Assembly: GCF_023898315.1 (NCBI RefSeq)
Contig: NC_064616.1
Span: forward strand, 703,109,389-703,173,388
Direction: 5' to 3'
DNA length: 64,000 nt
From: Schistocerca nitens
Taxonomy: Eukaryota > Arthropoda > Insecta > Orthoptera > Acrididae
Position numbers and translations under genes: made by a program
Shown here: piece by piece, positions 21,835 through 32,809 of the stretch
Position numbering within the stretch: position 1 is the stretch's first letter
Layout of the letters: each line of letters opens with the position of its first letter
Notes under the pieces: model-generated
The model's database searches: none
Seen by the model: the letters and a program-made list of their open reading frames with translations, nothing else
What the model was told of the DNA's origin: nothing

Positions 21835-22675
21835 TAATTTTGACAGTAAGCTTCACCGTGCTGCATAACGCGTCCCTTGTAGCATCTACAACTGGAGTCA
21901 GGTCAACATCTCCGCAAAAGTACCCGTGACAAAACTCACAGCACTTTTTCGTATCTTACATCATCTTCTCTGCACCCTGCCACAAATTTCTTACGTGAAG
22001 GCAGTATTTTCAAACTGAAGCTGTAGTTCTAATTTTATTGTGACCTTTCTTTGGATACGCCGTATACAAATAAACAGGTTTAGCGTATGCAGCCGCTTTC
22101 AAGTGTAAACATGTTGATGTCAGATGTGAACGCCACGATCGTATAGAATATCCTATGATCAGGTGTTACAGACAACAGAACTCAATAGCTTACCAAAACG
22201 CAAGGATGTGCCGCAGACGGCACGTTAACCATTCACTACGTGATGGCGATCCTTATCTTCTGGTTAGGGTCCCAGACTGACAAGTAACACTCAAAAACAT
22301 GTTGCGACATCTTCGAAGGTAAAACAAAAATAAAAGGCGGTCCAAAATGTATGACCCAGAAATAACAGCAGAGAAATGAGTCATATCATCAGTCTTTGGC
22401 AAACATTTTGTGTTTCTTGTCGAGGCTCGTAAACGTGGCCTCTTTATGCGAAAAAAAGTTTAGAAGAGAACCCATCAAATTTTATTGGACTATAAACCTG
22501 TAAAAGGCGATAAAAGGTTATTAAAGGCCCCGGATATTTCAATAATAATCGCAACAAAAGTGCAAGGAAAATAAACAGGACAGTTATGGGTCGCAGACAA
22601 CATAGCCCTTACAGTTGTGAATAAGACAGACTAGAGCTGAATGTAACAGCCATGCTTCTTAGCAGAGCAGTATAT
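21835..22675. other. anonymous DNA
   Basis: No family recognised. The start may still belong to the adjacent LINE. Confidence 0.4.
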
Positions 22676-23125
22676 ACAGGGTGGTCAGAAACAGTCTGAA
22701 AAGCTTGTAAGGGTGGGGTGTTACAGATTAGGTTGTGCTGAAAAATAATTCTTAAGAAAAAAGTTCTGTACATTGCCCTTTTCCGAGTTTATTCGCTTTG
22801 AAGTTAGCCAATCAGGCCGTTGCGCGACTCGCAAGGTTCAATAAGTGTCATTTGTTCTCACAGTGTAGGTGACAGCGCACGAGACTGCTCAGCCTTTGGC
22901 TCAGGTTGAATCCTTACTACCGTCCCATGTTTAGTTTTCAGTATCGCTCTCTTATTCAGTTTTGGGAAACCGAACGAAGAACACGTTTAGTGACACCATC
23001 TCCGGCGGGCTACTTGAATTAGCGAACGCAACGCCGTGATTGGCTAACTTCAAAGCCAATCATCCCCTCAACACAACATACCCTGCAGCATCCACCCTAT
23101 GCTTACGGCTCACTTTGATATCTTT
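22676..23125. mobile_element. MITE-like element with imperfect terminal inverted repeats
   Basis: The left end (GGGTGG...GTTGTGCTGA...TTTGAAGTTAGCCAATCA(G)GCCGTTGCG, about 22680-22840) matches the reverse complement of the right end (about 23025-23110), where the same blocks appear as CGCAACGCCGTGATTGGCTA, AACTTCAAAGCCAATCA and CCACCCTATGC. Arms are about 90-130 bp with gaps. No transposase lies between. Confidence 0.65.
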
Positions 23126-23129
23126 GCTA

Positions 23130-23715
23130 ACATGTGACTTAAAATTGTTTGAACGAGGTCATGCCCGTTTATGGCAGTGGCAGTCGATAATTTAATATTC
23201 GCTGTTGTAACTCCGGCGTTACGTCATTTTTAAACAGAATCAGTCTGGGTGCCTTTCCACAGCATAAGCTGGTCGTAGGTTGTGTTGTGTTCCAAAAATG
23301 AACAGCGTAGAGAAAGATGTGATGACATTCTCTGCAGGACCTGACCATCATTCTGCAGGACAATGCTCAAGCACGTACAGTGCAAGCTGTTACTGATTTG
23401 TTTGACAGATGGGGCTGCTAAGTGCTATAAAACCTACTGCACACCCCTGACTTAAACCCTCGTGAGCTCAACTCGATTTCTAAACTGAAGAAAACACTTC
23501 ACGGCATTCGCTTCAGAACTGCTACAAATTCGTCGGGCAATAGACCGCGCCGCTCGAACTGTCAACGTAATTGGCACTGCTGAGAGTATCCTACGAATTC
23601 CACATCGCACACAATGCAGGTGACTACTCTGAAGGTCAGTGAAACTTTGAAACACGTATCTATTTTGTACGAGCTGCAAATAAATAGTTGCCACTATTAA
23701 AGTTCCCACCCTCGT
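23130..23715 (+). pseudogene. mariner transposon, 3' half
   Basis: Broken plus-strand frames give ILQDNAQARTVQAVTDLFDRW (second-Asp block), TPDLNPRELNSISKLKKTLH (third-Asp block, eroded) and HGIRFRTATN. This is the order of a mariner DD34D C-terminal half. The right boundary CCCACCCTCGTA at about 23706-23717 looks like the terminal inverted repeat. The 5' half is missing and several stops interrupt. Confidence 0.65.
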
Positions 23716-23717
23716 AT

Positions 23718-24128
23718 TTAAAAACGCAAGAACATATTATGATGAAGATGATATAAGAGATGAAATAATTAAAATTGATTCTGTTAATGATATTTGTGCT
23801 ATCTATTTTTTACGGCCTACCTAATCTTGAAATCCAATTTTGAATTCTTAGATGCAAGCTACACGTGTTTGTAGGTCAGAGTACTACATATACATAATAG
23901 TTAAAAGTCGTATTGTAGACAGGGCTCCTTAAAAGATTACTGCTGTACATGTGAAAATGTAGCAATTACTATCAGTTGAGAGATATTCTAATCATAAAAC
24001 GACTTCTAACTAATAATCGGCAACCTTGTGAGTCGATTAAATGAGTTTCTGAAAGTATGAACTAGTAACACAGGATAGAAATTTTGAGCTTCAGTCCACA
24101 ACAGATACATTTCAAATATTCAGGCTCC
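23718..24128. other. anonymous AT-rich DNA
   Basis: Nothing recognised. Confidence 0.5.
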
Positions 24129-24270
24129 CCTGTGTTAATGAATCTTTCCTCTATTTTTTTTTCACGGAAGCAAAAGATTTAGCAAATACAAAAGGTTTAT
24201 AAACCTGATAATATTTCATGGCTTTAGAATACTGCTTTCACTTTGAAATCTGTATCTTCGGTATCGTCTT
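24129..24270 (+). repeat. interspersed repeat X, copy 2
   Basis: Direct-orientation partner of 20443-20590, 3.69 kb away. Homology ends abruptly after GGTATCGT; the following 24270-24840 is unassigned. Confidence 0.85.
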
Positions 24271-24837
24271 TATGTCTTTGAATTGCGTTAATATCCTCTA
24301 TTGCAAGCCAAATGATTATTTGAACCGTGTGAGCTCTTTCTGTGTCATGTACGGGAGCTTCCTGTATCTTCAGTGGCATATTCGTATTTCCTATGGGTAC
24401 CACTTCCGTTGCATGCAATAGGTCAATAGTCCTGTTTCAATAGTGTTGAAACTTAAACACACTATTGGTTTTGGACGTATGGTTTCTTCTTAACGCGTTA
24501 TGTCTGGGAAGACGTATGGGATTATATTGAAGGAGAGCAGAGAATGAGACAAAAGCACTTATGAAACCTAAGAAGAGTAACCTTAATTTGAAATAAAATT
24601 AGCAGCCCAAGTAAAGAGAGGCTGTTCGAAAGTGCACAGCTATGAAACCAAAACCTGTTTCTGTCTAATTTTCAGTACCGCATACCTCCATCCCGTGCAT
24701 TGTAACATGTTTGGACCCTCCTTCAACGAGATATCTTGAGATATTTCAGAGTGTCATTAGAGTTCCGGTGACAAGGCGCAGCAAATTACAAGTGGTCACA
24801 AGGATTCCCAAACGATGATAGCGATGATATTTGGTTT
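24271..24837. other. anonymous DNA
   Basis: No repeat or gene recognised. Confidence 0.45.
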
Positions 24838-24850
24838 CTGGGGCGCTCAA

Positions 24851-25050
24851 AAAATGGTTCAAATGGCTCTGAGCACTATGGGACTCAACTGCTGAGGTCA
24901 TTAGTCCCCTAGAACTTAGAACTAGTTAAACCTAACTAACCTAAGGACATCACAAACATCCATGCCCGAGGCAGGATTCGAACCTGCGACCGTAGCGGTC
25001 TTGCGGTTCCAGACTGCAGCGCCTTTAACCGCACGGCCACTTCGGCCGGC
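24851..25050 (-). mobile_element. SINE-A, subfamily A2
   Basis: Full length with perfect 13-bp duplication CTGGGGCGCTCAA at 24838-24850 and 25051-25063. A2 diagnostic positions on the element strand are AAGTGGCCGTGCGG(T)T in the head, TTTAACTAGTTC instead of TTTAAGTAGTTC, and ACTAATGACCTCAGCAGTTG. Confidence 0.96.
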
Positions 25051-25134
25051 CTGGGGCGCTCAACTGCGTCGTTTACAGCGCACGTACAAATTCCCAATAT
25101 TTTTACTGACCAGTCTCGCCACTTTTCTGAGTGA

Positions 25135-25237
25135 TAATGAAATCTCCTGGGGTGGAGAAAATCCCTGACCAGGCAGGGATCGAACCCGGGACCCAGTAAT
25201 CCGTAAGCAGCAATACTAGCCACAAGACTACAAGCTG
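25135..25237 (-). mobile_element. old tRNA-derived SINE head (SINE-F)
   Basis: On the minus strand GTCCGCAGCTTGTAGTC...GGTTCGATCCCTGCC...GGGATTTTCTCC forms a tRNA-like head with A and B boxes, akin to the SINE-B head but diverged. No body of the A/B type follows. Confidence 0.6.
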
Positions 25238-25249
25238 CGGACGTTCCCA

Positions 25250-25992
25250 AACGAGTTCGTATCAGTAGATACTGTATGAAATTTTATTCGCTTGATTCCT
25301 GCCTTCTGGAGAAAGACATTGACGGGTTATCTGTCCCAGCACTCAAATCACCGTCGACACCAATGAGAGCCTTTCGACCTCAGAACATGATACCAGCTAA
25401 AAGGGTGACTGACCCACCTTCTTGCTGAAACAGTGGGTTTACGTTCCTAAGACGTCCAGTGGTACCTCCTGTCCTCCACAATTTTCTACGACGATCTTCC
25501 GTCGTCAAACAAATCCCGCACTCGTCAGGCCATTGGTCGAGGTTCCATTCCACATGTTCTGTTGCCCCCTTCTTCTTCTTCTTCTTTTTCTGCTTCTGCA
25601 AACCCGCCAAGGTACTCGGAGGTTTGTACTACTGCTTGTAACGGACACCTACAAGCCAAATAGATAGTGCAGAAACATTTGCAAACTTTCACTGGGTGAC
25701 GCAGCCCACACAATTACTCCCAAGGCAGCATGCAGCTCTAGCGCATTCTCTCTCGGCTACCTACGAGTCATATTTTGTAGTAAATGATCATCATCTGGTG
25801 TTATTGAACGCAGGGGACCACTGTAATGGAAATGTTCAATATTTTGTGTCCCGTCTTACAGTAAAATTACAATACATTCATGGTCTAAGCTTGAAATGAC
25901 ATTTCAAAGTATGTTTACTGACTGAACAATGTACAAAGTCCGCATTGTCCTGTTCACGATTGGAAACACAGCGCCATCTGCACAGCTGAACG
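25250..25992. other. anonymous DNA with a short (CTT)n run
   Basis: A CTT-rich microsatellite sits at about 25569-25592. The overlapping open frames on both strands are products of this low-complexity stretch. Confidence 0.45.
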
Positions 25993-26005
25993 GATAATAC
26001 AAGTT

Positions 26006-26159
26006 GGCTGGCTCTGAGCACTATGGGACTTAACATCTATGGTCATCAGTCACCTAGAACTTAGAACTACTTAAACCTAACTAACCTAAGGACAGCACAC
26101 AACACCCAGCCATCACGAGGCAGAGAAAATCCCTGACCCCGCCGGGAATCGAACCCGGG
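26006..26159 (-). mobile_element. SINE-B, 5'-truncated within the head
   Basis: The body and B box (GGGAATCGAACCCGGG) are present, but the rest of the tRNA head is missing. The duplication TAATACAAGTT at 25995-26005 and 26160-26170 flanks it, so the truncation arose at insertion, as with incomplete reverse transcription. Confidence 0.9.
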
Positions 26160-26170
26160 TAATACAAGTT

Positions 26171-26372
26171 AAAAATGGTTCAAATGGCTCTGAGCACTAT
26201 GGGACTTAACTGCTGAGGTCATCAGTCTCCTAGATCTTAGAACTACTTAAACCTAACTAACCTAAGGACATCACCCACATCTATGCCCGAGGCAGGATTC
26301 GAACCTGCGACCGTAGCGATCGCGCGGTTCCAGATCGTAGTGCCTAGAACCGCTCGGCCACACCGGCCGGCC
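26171..26372 (-). mobile_element. SINE-A inserted at the same target site as the neighbouring SINE-B
   Basis: Full-length inverted copy ending in CCGGCCGGCC. Its left flank TAATACAAGTT (26160-26170) is shared with the SINE-B; its right flank GATAATACAGGTT (26373-26385) is a third copy of the target. The two insertions therefore used the same site in turn. Confidence 0.92.
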
Positions 26373-26385
26373 GATAATACAGGTT

Positions 26386-26847
26386 ACTTTTACATCCAAC
26401 ACACAGGTGGTCGAACGAGGTGCAGTCATTATGTTTCGTTTATTTGCTGGTATACGTCTACTGTACTCCTACACAATGACGTCTTGCACCTCTGTAACGT
26501 AGCACGTGACTAGAGGACCCAGAACCAGATGGTGCAGCCCAGTGATAAAATGGAATATCGTATGGTAATTCATTATCGCCAGCAGTGGATATGTTGCAGC
26601 TGTGTCAGTCCAATACAGGGGTATAGAAAATGAGACAGTTATATTTTTCTCGGTTGTCTGAACTAATGTCCAGCCGTGCCACCTCTGCAGGTTTTTTAAG
26701 CCGTAGTAATGTGGCATCTTTTCTGCCGTCAGATGTCAAGTTACGAAAGTAATTTTAGTCACTAGGTCAACTGGAGAAATTGAAATATTCCCATCATTCA
26801 TTATGGCAGAGACATGTCGATATCTGTCATTACCCCTAGAAGGGAGG
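26386..26847. other. anonymous DNA
   Basis: No motif recognised. Confidence 0.45.
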
Positions 26848-26859
26848 GAGGGGCAAGGG

Positions 26860-27061
26860 TTCAAATGGTTCAAATGGCTCTGAGTACTATGGGACTTAAC
26901 ATCCATGGTCATCAGTCCCCTAGAACTTAGAACTACTTAAACCTAACCAACCTAAGGACATCACACACATCCATGCCCGAGGCAGGATTCGAACCTGCGA
27001 CCGTAGCGGTCACGCGGTTCCAGACTGAAGCGCCTAGAACCGCACGGCCACACAGGCCGGC
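26860..27061 (-). mobile_element. SINE-A
   Basis: Full length; 12-bp duplication GAGGGGCAAGGG / GAGGGACAAGGG (one mismatch) at 26848-26859 and 27062-27073. Confidence 0.94.
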
Positions 27062-27074
27062 GAGGGACAAGGGA

Positions 27075-29380
27075 AACGAGCATTTATACCTTATAGAATG
27101 TTACTGGCTGTCGGGAATTACACAGCCGAAAGACGTACGCATATATCACGCATATCATGGTATCAACCAAAAGAAGAGATTAAGAGCTCTGAATATTATA
27201 TTGTGTTATAAGGGAGTCAGCCAAACCTCATGAAGAGGAGTCATTTTATCATTAACTCGCAACAAATTTAGATAAGATATGGAGAAATTAAGTTTGTATG
27301 GCAGAAGAGAATAGCCGCGAAATGGGTATCTTTACCACTGCGACACTTCGCTGAGTTCATTTTAATAATAACTATTTTTCATGATGCAGGGAAAGCCGCC
27401 GAAGAGGAACAGGTAAAGTGACTGTTAGATTAAGAAGTAGGCTAGATCCAAGTTAACTTAAACGCAAACTTATTCCTAAGGTAATTCATTTGTCGTTGAG
27501 CTGTACCACTTCGTGTGTATAAAATTGTATAATTTATAGCGTTGCATCTGTCAGAGATTTAAGAAATACATTTCGATGTTACAATTCTCAAGTCTAGCAC
27601 GCGTATAACGGCAGTGACTGTCTCCTGGCGAGGCACTGGGGCTTTCTGTTGGCCTGTGTTCTGCTGCAGTTCTGCCGCCTGTGGCTGAGCAAAGAGGAAG
27701 TTCAGTTCCTGACGCCACATGAAAGCGGGTGCCAGGGAACTTGTACGGGCTCGCTGAGAGGATTTGCTGACAGCTTCCATCTTGCTCCCTGGCTTCAAGT
27801 TTTATCGTCGCTGCTGTGATAGAATACGTAGACTGCAGCGGCAGATGCACGTTTTTTTCTGTTTGCATAGCAAAGACTGATGTCAGCAAGTCCCAGGTCT
27901 TATTGAAAGCATTCACAGAGGACTGCGGGAAGAGATTGGACCCTACTTTCGTCTTTTTTGTTAAACTTGCAAGGGACCTCTATAGGAAGCATCCGTCGCC
28001 CCTGAGATGGTGACATCGAATTGAGGCAAGCAATTTATTTATAGGCATATCCTATACTCAAGCCATCAGCCGCTTATTCATCTTCAGACAAACATCGCCA
28101 ATATCTGAAAGAATTTCCTCCTACCTCTGGTGGAAACATATGAGAGAAGTAACTTTTTGTCTAAACAAACCAGTTGCGACGGATTCCCTATTTTTCTTTT
28201 AAAAGACTTGAGCTTCAGACTACTTATTCAAAATAGATACAGCTAAGAAAAACGAAGATAAAAGTAATTTACTGCAGAAACGTTGTCCTTCTTAGTCCTT
28301 ACATAGCATATAGGATTCATTCAAATTTTGGATTTTTCCATATAAGGGAATAAACTAAACTCATAGATCCCCATTTTACCACATTTTTTATTCAATTTGT
28401 TTTCAGTGTATAACTTGTTTTCGTTTCTTATGTTCCCATTAGGTGACAACATCAGCTTAGATGAAGCTGTTTATCACAACCTAAGCGTGTCTTCGAGAAA
28501 TGAAGATATTTCTGCCTTTTCTGTAATTGTGGACTATAATGTTTATATAATACGCTGCGATATGCTTCTATATCCTCTACTATCGAATAAGTGATTATTT
28601 AATCGCAACAATACAGCAACTTTTTTCGATATAGCCCTGGGGCAACTACCTATACTTTAAAATTCCAGTGGTATTTCATACTTTTTAGGTGTTTAGTATT
28701 GAGTTTTCTGAGTTTTGTACATACTTCTGTTATTTTATGACACAAATAGGACAAAATTTGAACAGGTTCAAATTTTTGCTAAATAACACCAATTTGTTAA
28801 AAACCAGTATTTTTATCTAATTTCGCTCCAGTACAATGCACTGACCTCCAACGTAAACTTTTCATTCGTGTAATCTAAGTTCATGACTGAGAGGTGAAAT
28901 ATTTTTGCAGCTGTAGAAATTATTCGTCGTTTTTAAGGGGTTTTGGTTTTCTTCTTTCGGGTTCAGTGCCCATCCTCTGGGAGTCGGTGAGTATTTATAG
29001 TTAAAATTACAGATTCACGAGGCGTAAATCGTTAAGAGTAGTACTGTATATAACTTCTACCTCGACAAAATAAAAGAACTACATCAGTACAATAGGAATG
29101 AAACAAAAGAGTTGCGTTGTTGGTGGGTTACGAACTTGCTAATAATTTTAAGCATAAAACTATATAATAATATTCAGTAATATAATACAAAACATTCCAA
29201 AGACGATCACAGAATTCAAGTATGCTGAAGTAATAGTTATAGTTTCGTTTCATACTTTGTTTTACGAACACCAAAGATGGCATTTCTTATCAAGGAAGGA
29301 AAATATATTACAGATGAACGTTTCGTCGATGATGAGGTCTCCAGAGCAGAGAAAAGTATCAGTTTCATCATGGCTGTGGC
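27075..29380. other. anonymous DNA
   Basis: No family recognised over 2.3 kb. Minus open frames 27551-27916 (121 aa) and 27559-27798 overlap and show no motif or codon bias that I can judge. 28200-29380 is strongly AT-rich. Confidence 0.4.
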
Positions 29381-29384
29381 ACTA

Positions 29385-29530
29385 AATTAATTTTGTCTTT
29401 ATCAAAGAAAACATGTTGGTATTCTCCTTGAGTGACCTTTGAAAACTAAGGACAAACCAACTCTGGATGCCTAACAGGGATTTGAATCCTCCTGCTACCC
29501 AACACGAATCGTGTGCAACTGTTGCGCTAT
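29385..29530 (-). mobile_element. SINE-D, decayed copy
   Basis: On the minus strand GATTCAAATCCCTGTTAGGCATCC (B box region) followed by GTTTGTCC and TCACTCAAGG aligns with the clearer SINE-D copies at 55684 and 59015. The head is eroded. Assignment by pattern only. Confidence 0.5.
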
Positions 29531-29539
29531 TTGTTTCAC

Positions 29540-30185
29540 TTCGTAACACGTAGTCAAAAGAATCAGAATTGTTAGAGCTCGCCAATCCATTCACGACTGA
29601 ATTAGACACACCTACCTATTTTCGCGTAACGCCCCGTTTCACTTTAATGATATGATGAATGCACTAACCACCCTATGTATACAGGGTCTAAACGGCAAAA
29701 TTATACAGACGGTACATCTCGGTGTGCTTCACAAAAAGAGTCTAATGAAATGTCGTTGTATCACTTTCTTTATTTTTGTGTCCCTAAAAGACAGATCTCT
29801 ATAGGACTGATAGTAGACGCATTTCTGTTTACATTGTCAGCTGACGGCACACGACCTTGCTTGTGTATAACCAGAATCGACGCGGCGGTCTGGGAAAGGT
29901 AACGGACGAACGAGAGCAATGTAAACATTGGACGTGTACAACGACGCGGCGCGGCGACTAGGTACTACCGAAACAAGTAATGTAAACAGTCACTGAGTTC
30001 TCAAGAGCGTGTAATACGTTTTATGTGGACAATGAATTAAACACAACGAGACGTTTTCTCTTTTACAACCTTACTATAAGGAATGTTGTGTCAGTAAAGA
30101 AAAGCTGACATCGAATAAAATGTGTTTTCCTTAGTACAAAATCTACCAAATGCCACGTAAATTGTTGTGCGTTAATTGCAATCAA
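29540..30185. other. anonymous DNA
   Basis: No recognisable family. CG-rich words occur at 29880-29970. TATACAGGGT at 29678 resembles a mariner-type end but has no partner that I could find. Confidence 0.35.
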
Positions 30186-30690
30186 CTGTTACCTCTTTTT
30201 ACAACAATACCATAACGGAAATAAAAATTTTCCTTTTCTACAACAGTACCGTAACGAAAATGAAAACCACGTTAATTTTTTCCTGTTACACCAATACTGG
30301 AATAAGTGTTCAAAATGCCCACCGTTCGGTTCGACACATGCTTCATTGCAGCAACCCAGTTTCGTCGCACTCATTCACACACACGCAAATTTATCTTCAT
30401 GGTACTGAGAGCATCCAAAATCGTCTGCGTAAGTTCGTCCACATTATTGACTTGCTAAGCATAAATAAGTTCCTTCATATGGCCCCAAAAGCAAAAATTC
30501 ACTGGATTTAAATCATAACTGCTTGCTGGCCATCGATATGGACCACAAAGTCGTATCCATCGTCCTATAAATCATCTATTCAAAATTCATCGTACTCTGT
30601 GACCAATGTGAGGTGGAGCACCATCGTGGAGGAACCACATGTTATGACGTACAGCTAACGGAGTATTTTCTAATAAAGTTGTTAGCAATG

Positions 30691-30889
30691 GCTCGCAGGA
30701 GTGGCCGAGCGGTTCTAGGCGCAACAATCTGGAACCGCGCGACCGCTACGGTCGCTGGTTCGAATCCTGCGTCGGGCATGGATGTGTGTGATGTCCTTAG
30801 GTTAGTTAGGTTTAATTAGTTCTAAGTTCTAGGGGATTGATGACCTCAGATGTTTAGTCCCATAGTGCTCAGAGCCATTTGAACCATTT
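30691..30889 (+). mobile_element. SINE-A
   Basis: Full length, inserted in the DUF4817-type transposon; perfect 12-bp duplication TTGTTAGCAATG at 30679-30690 and 30890-30901. Confidence 0.95.
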
Positions 30890-31084
30890 TTGTTAGCAAT
30901 GTTTCCTCTAGGAAGGTTCAGTAATTGTTACTAGTCTATCGCGCAGGTAAAACGCAAAGCCCAATAATGTGATCATCGATTATACCCACCCGTACATTTA
31001 CGGCAAAGCGGCGCTATTTGGCACGGATTGTGCGCACTTCAAGTGTGCGTGGTATGGAAATTGGTTATTCCGTCGCGAGTGAAA

Positions 31085-31436
31085 AAATGGTTCAAATGGC
31101 TCTGAGCACTATCGGACTCAACTGCTGTGGTCATCAGTCCCCTAGAACTTAGAACTACTTAAACCCGGCGGGGTCAGGGATTTTCTCTGCCTCGTGATGA
31201 CTGGGTGTTGTGTGATGTCCTTAGATTAGTTAGGTTTAAGTAGTTCTAAGTTCTAGGGGACTGATGACCATAGATGTTAAGTCCCATAGTGCTCAGAGCC
31301 ATTTTCAACTACTTAAACCTAACTAACCTAAGGACATCACACACATCCATGCCCGAGGCAGGATTCGAACCTGCGACCGTAGCAGTCGCACGGTTCCGGC
31401 CTGCGCGCCTAGAACCGCGAGACCACCGCGGCCGGC
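31085..31436 (-). mobile_element. SINE-A split by a nested SINE-B
   Basis: Two SINE-A parts (31085-31165 and 31307-31436) form one element bounded by the perfect 15-bp duplication CCGTCGCGAGTGAAA at 31070-31084 and 31437-31451. Confidence 0.95.
31166..31306 (+). mobile_element. 5'-truncated SINE-B nested in SINE-A
   Basis: Starts inside the head just after the B box (CGGCGGGGTCAGGG) and runs to the end of the body (AGAGCCATTTT). The 13-bp duplication AACTACTTAAACC, itself SINE-A body sequence, lies at 31153-31165 and 31307-31319. Confidence 0.95.
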
Positions 31437-31814
31437 CCGTCGCGAGTGAAACACGCTTCATTTGTGACGAGTACTATGTTTACAAAATACTCGTTACAAA
31501 TTCCACACACTGCTACTGGGTGCGTTGCTACATTTGTGAGAATATTCCAGAGCGATCCATCACAAAGTGAAACAAATGTTTCAAATCAAACATTCCATAG
31601 TTATTTCCATACTATAAGAATATGTAATAAAAATGGGGTACCTATTTTTAAAAAATGCAGTTTCTATCAATTTGAACTATGGCAGCGCCATCTGGTGGGC
31701 CATCCATAGCGCCATCCGTTTTCCCCCATCACGCGCGAGCAGATTTGTTCTTCTTATTTTTTCGTTTTGATGCTAATTTCATGAGACATCACCATCAATG
31801 GGCCACCCTATATA

Positions 31815-32135
31815 TCTGTGGTAGAATTATTTAAATCCCTATGTTAGTAGAATATACTATAGGTTAAATATGGGTGCACATTTCACATGGCCCGAGTGCG
31901 AGTCAAAGGCTAACACTACTAGGTCGACTAACACGGAATACTTCTATTTATAGGGCACTAATTACACATTAATTTGTCACACATAGCAACTACAAAACAA
32001 CGTGAAACCATAATTCAGTAGTTGATTTCAATTAAATCAGTATTTACCAGACACACATCATAAACAGTTCTACGACGCACTTCCTAATGACGCCTCACTG
32101 GCTGCCCGTCTCCAAGGAAGGCAGTGCCTCGACCA
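31815..32135. other. anonymous DNA
   Basis: Nothing recognised between the transposon end and the RTE tail. Confidence 0.45.
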
Positions 32136-32508
32136 GTACGCTTACATGTTGTTGCTGTCTTTAGTCCGAAGACTGGTTCGACGCAACTCTCCGTGCTAGT
32201 CTCATCTGTCCAAGCCTCTACATCTCTGAGCAACTACTACAACCTACATCTATTTGAATCAGCTTACTTTACTCAATCCTTTATCTCCCTCTGCACTTTC
32301 TATCCCCCGTACTACCCACCATTATCAAACTGACCATGCCCTGATGCCTCAGGGTGTGTCCTATCCACCGATGTTTCCTTTTTGTCAAGCTGTGCCGTAA
32401 TATACACACATCGAAAAAAGTTTTGCATCACCTCGGTTGCGAGAGTTCCGGAACCTGTACAGAAAATTGGAATAGAGATCAACATAAACATCGTTTCCGC
32501 CCTTTTCA

Positions 32509-32709
32509 AATTCTTCAAATCGCTCTGAGTACTATGGGACTTAACATCTGAGGTCATCAGTCTCTTAGACTTAGTACTACTTAAACCCAACTAACCTAAG
32601 GACATCACACACATCCATGCCGCAGGCAGGATTCGAACCTGCGACCGTAGCGGTCGCGCAGTTCCAGATCCAAGCATCTAGAATCGCTCGGCCATAACGG
32701 CCGGCTCTA
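32509..32709 (-). mobile_element. SINE-A inside the Tc1-like transposon
   Basis: Full-length but diverged copy; 9-bp duplication CCCTTTTCA at 32500-32508 and 32710-32718. Youngest layer of a three-level nest. Confidence 0.85.
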
Positions 32710-32809
32710 CCCTTTTCATTGCTCATGAAAACCAAACATTTCATGTTGTAACACCATACAGCGAGACCTTCAGAGGTGGTGGTCCAGATTACTGTACATA
32801 CCGGTATCT

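Larger units (their letters stand above)
30189..31810 (-). mobile_element. DUF4817-type mariner-like transposon, degenerate, carrying SINEs
   Basis: Read on the minus strand, the high-coordinate end starts TATAGGGTGGCCCATTGATG (about 31810), resembling a mariner-like terminus, with GATGGCGCT-type subterminal words near 31690-31720. Towards 30550-30270 the transposase C-terminus can be pieced together: NPVNFCFWGHMKEL (catalytic-Asp block; final Asp changed) then RRNWVAAMKHVSN and NGGHFEHLF. The N-terminal part is unreadable. Two SINE-A insertions split it; the second contains a SINE-B. Confidence 0.65.

Noticed and set aside
25696..25899. Short plus-strand frame as a host exon
   Set aside because: No family motif, no supporting splice sites, and ORFs of this length are common by chance here.
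29678..29700. TATACAGGGT as the left end of the DUF4817-type transposon at 30189-31810
   Set aside because: It does not pair with the right end beyond a few bases.
30613..30819. Small protein frames ending GMDVCDVLRLVRF seen at many places
   Set aside because: These are translations of the SINE-A head and body, not genes; the same peptide recurs at each plus-strand copy.
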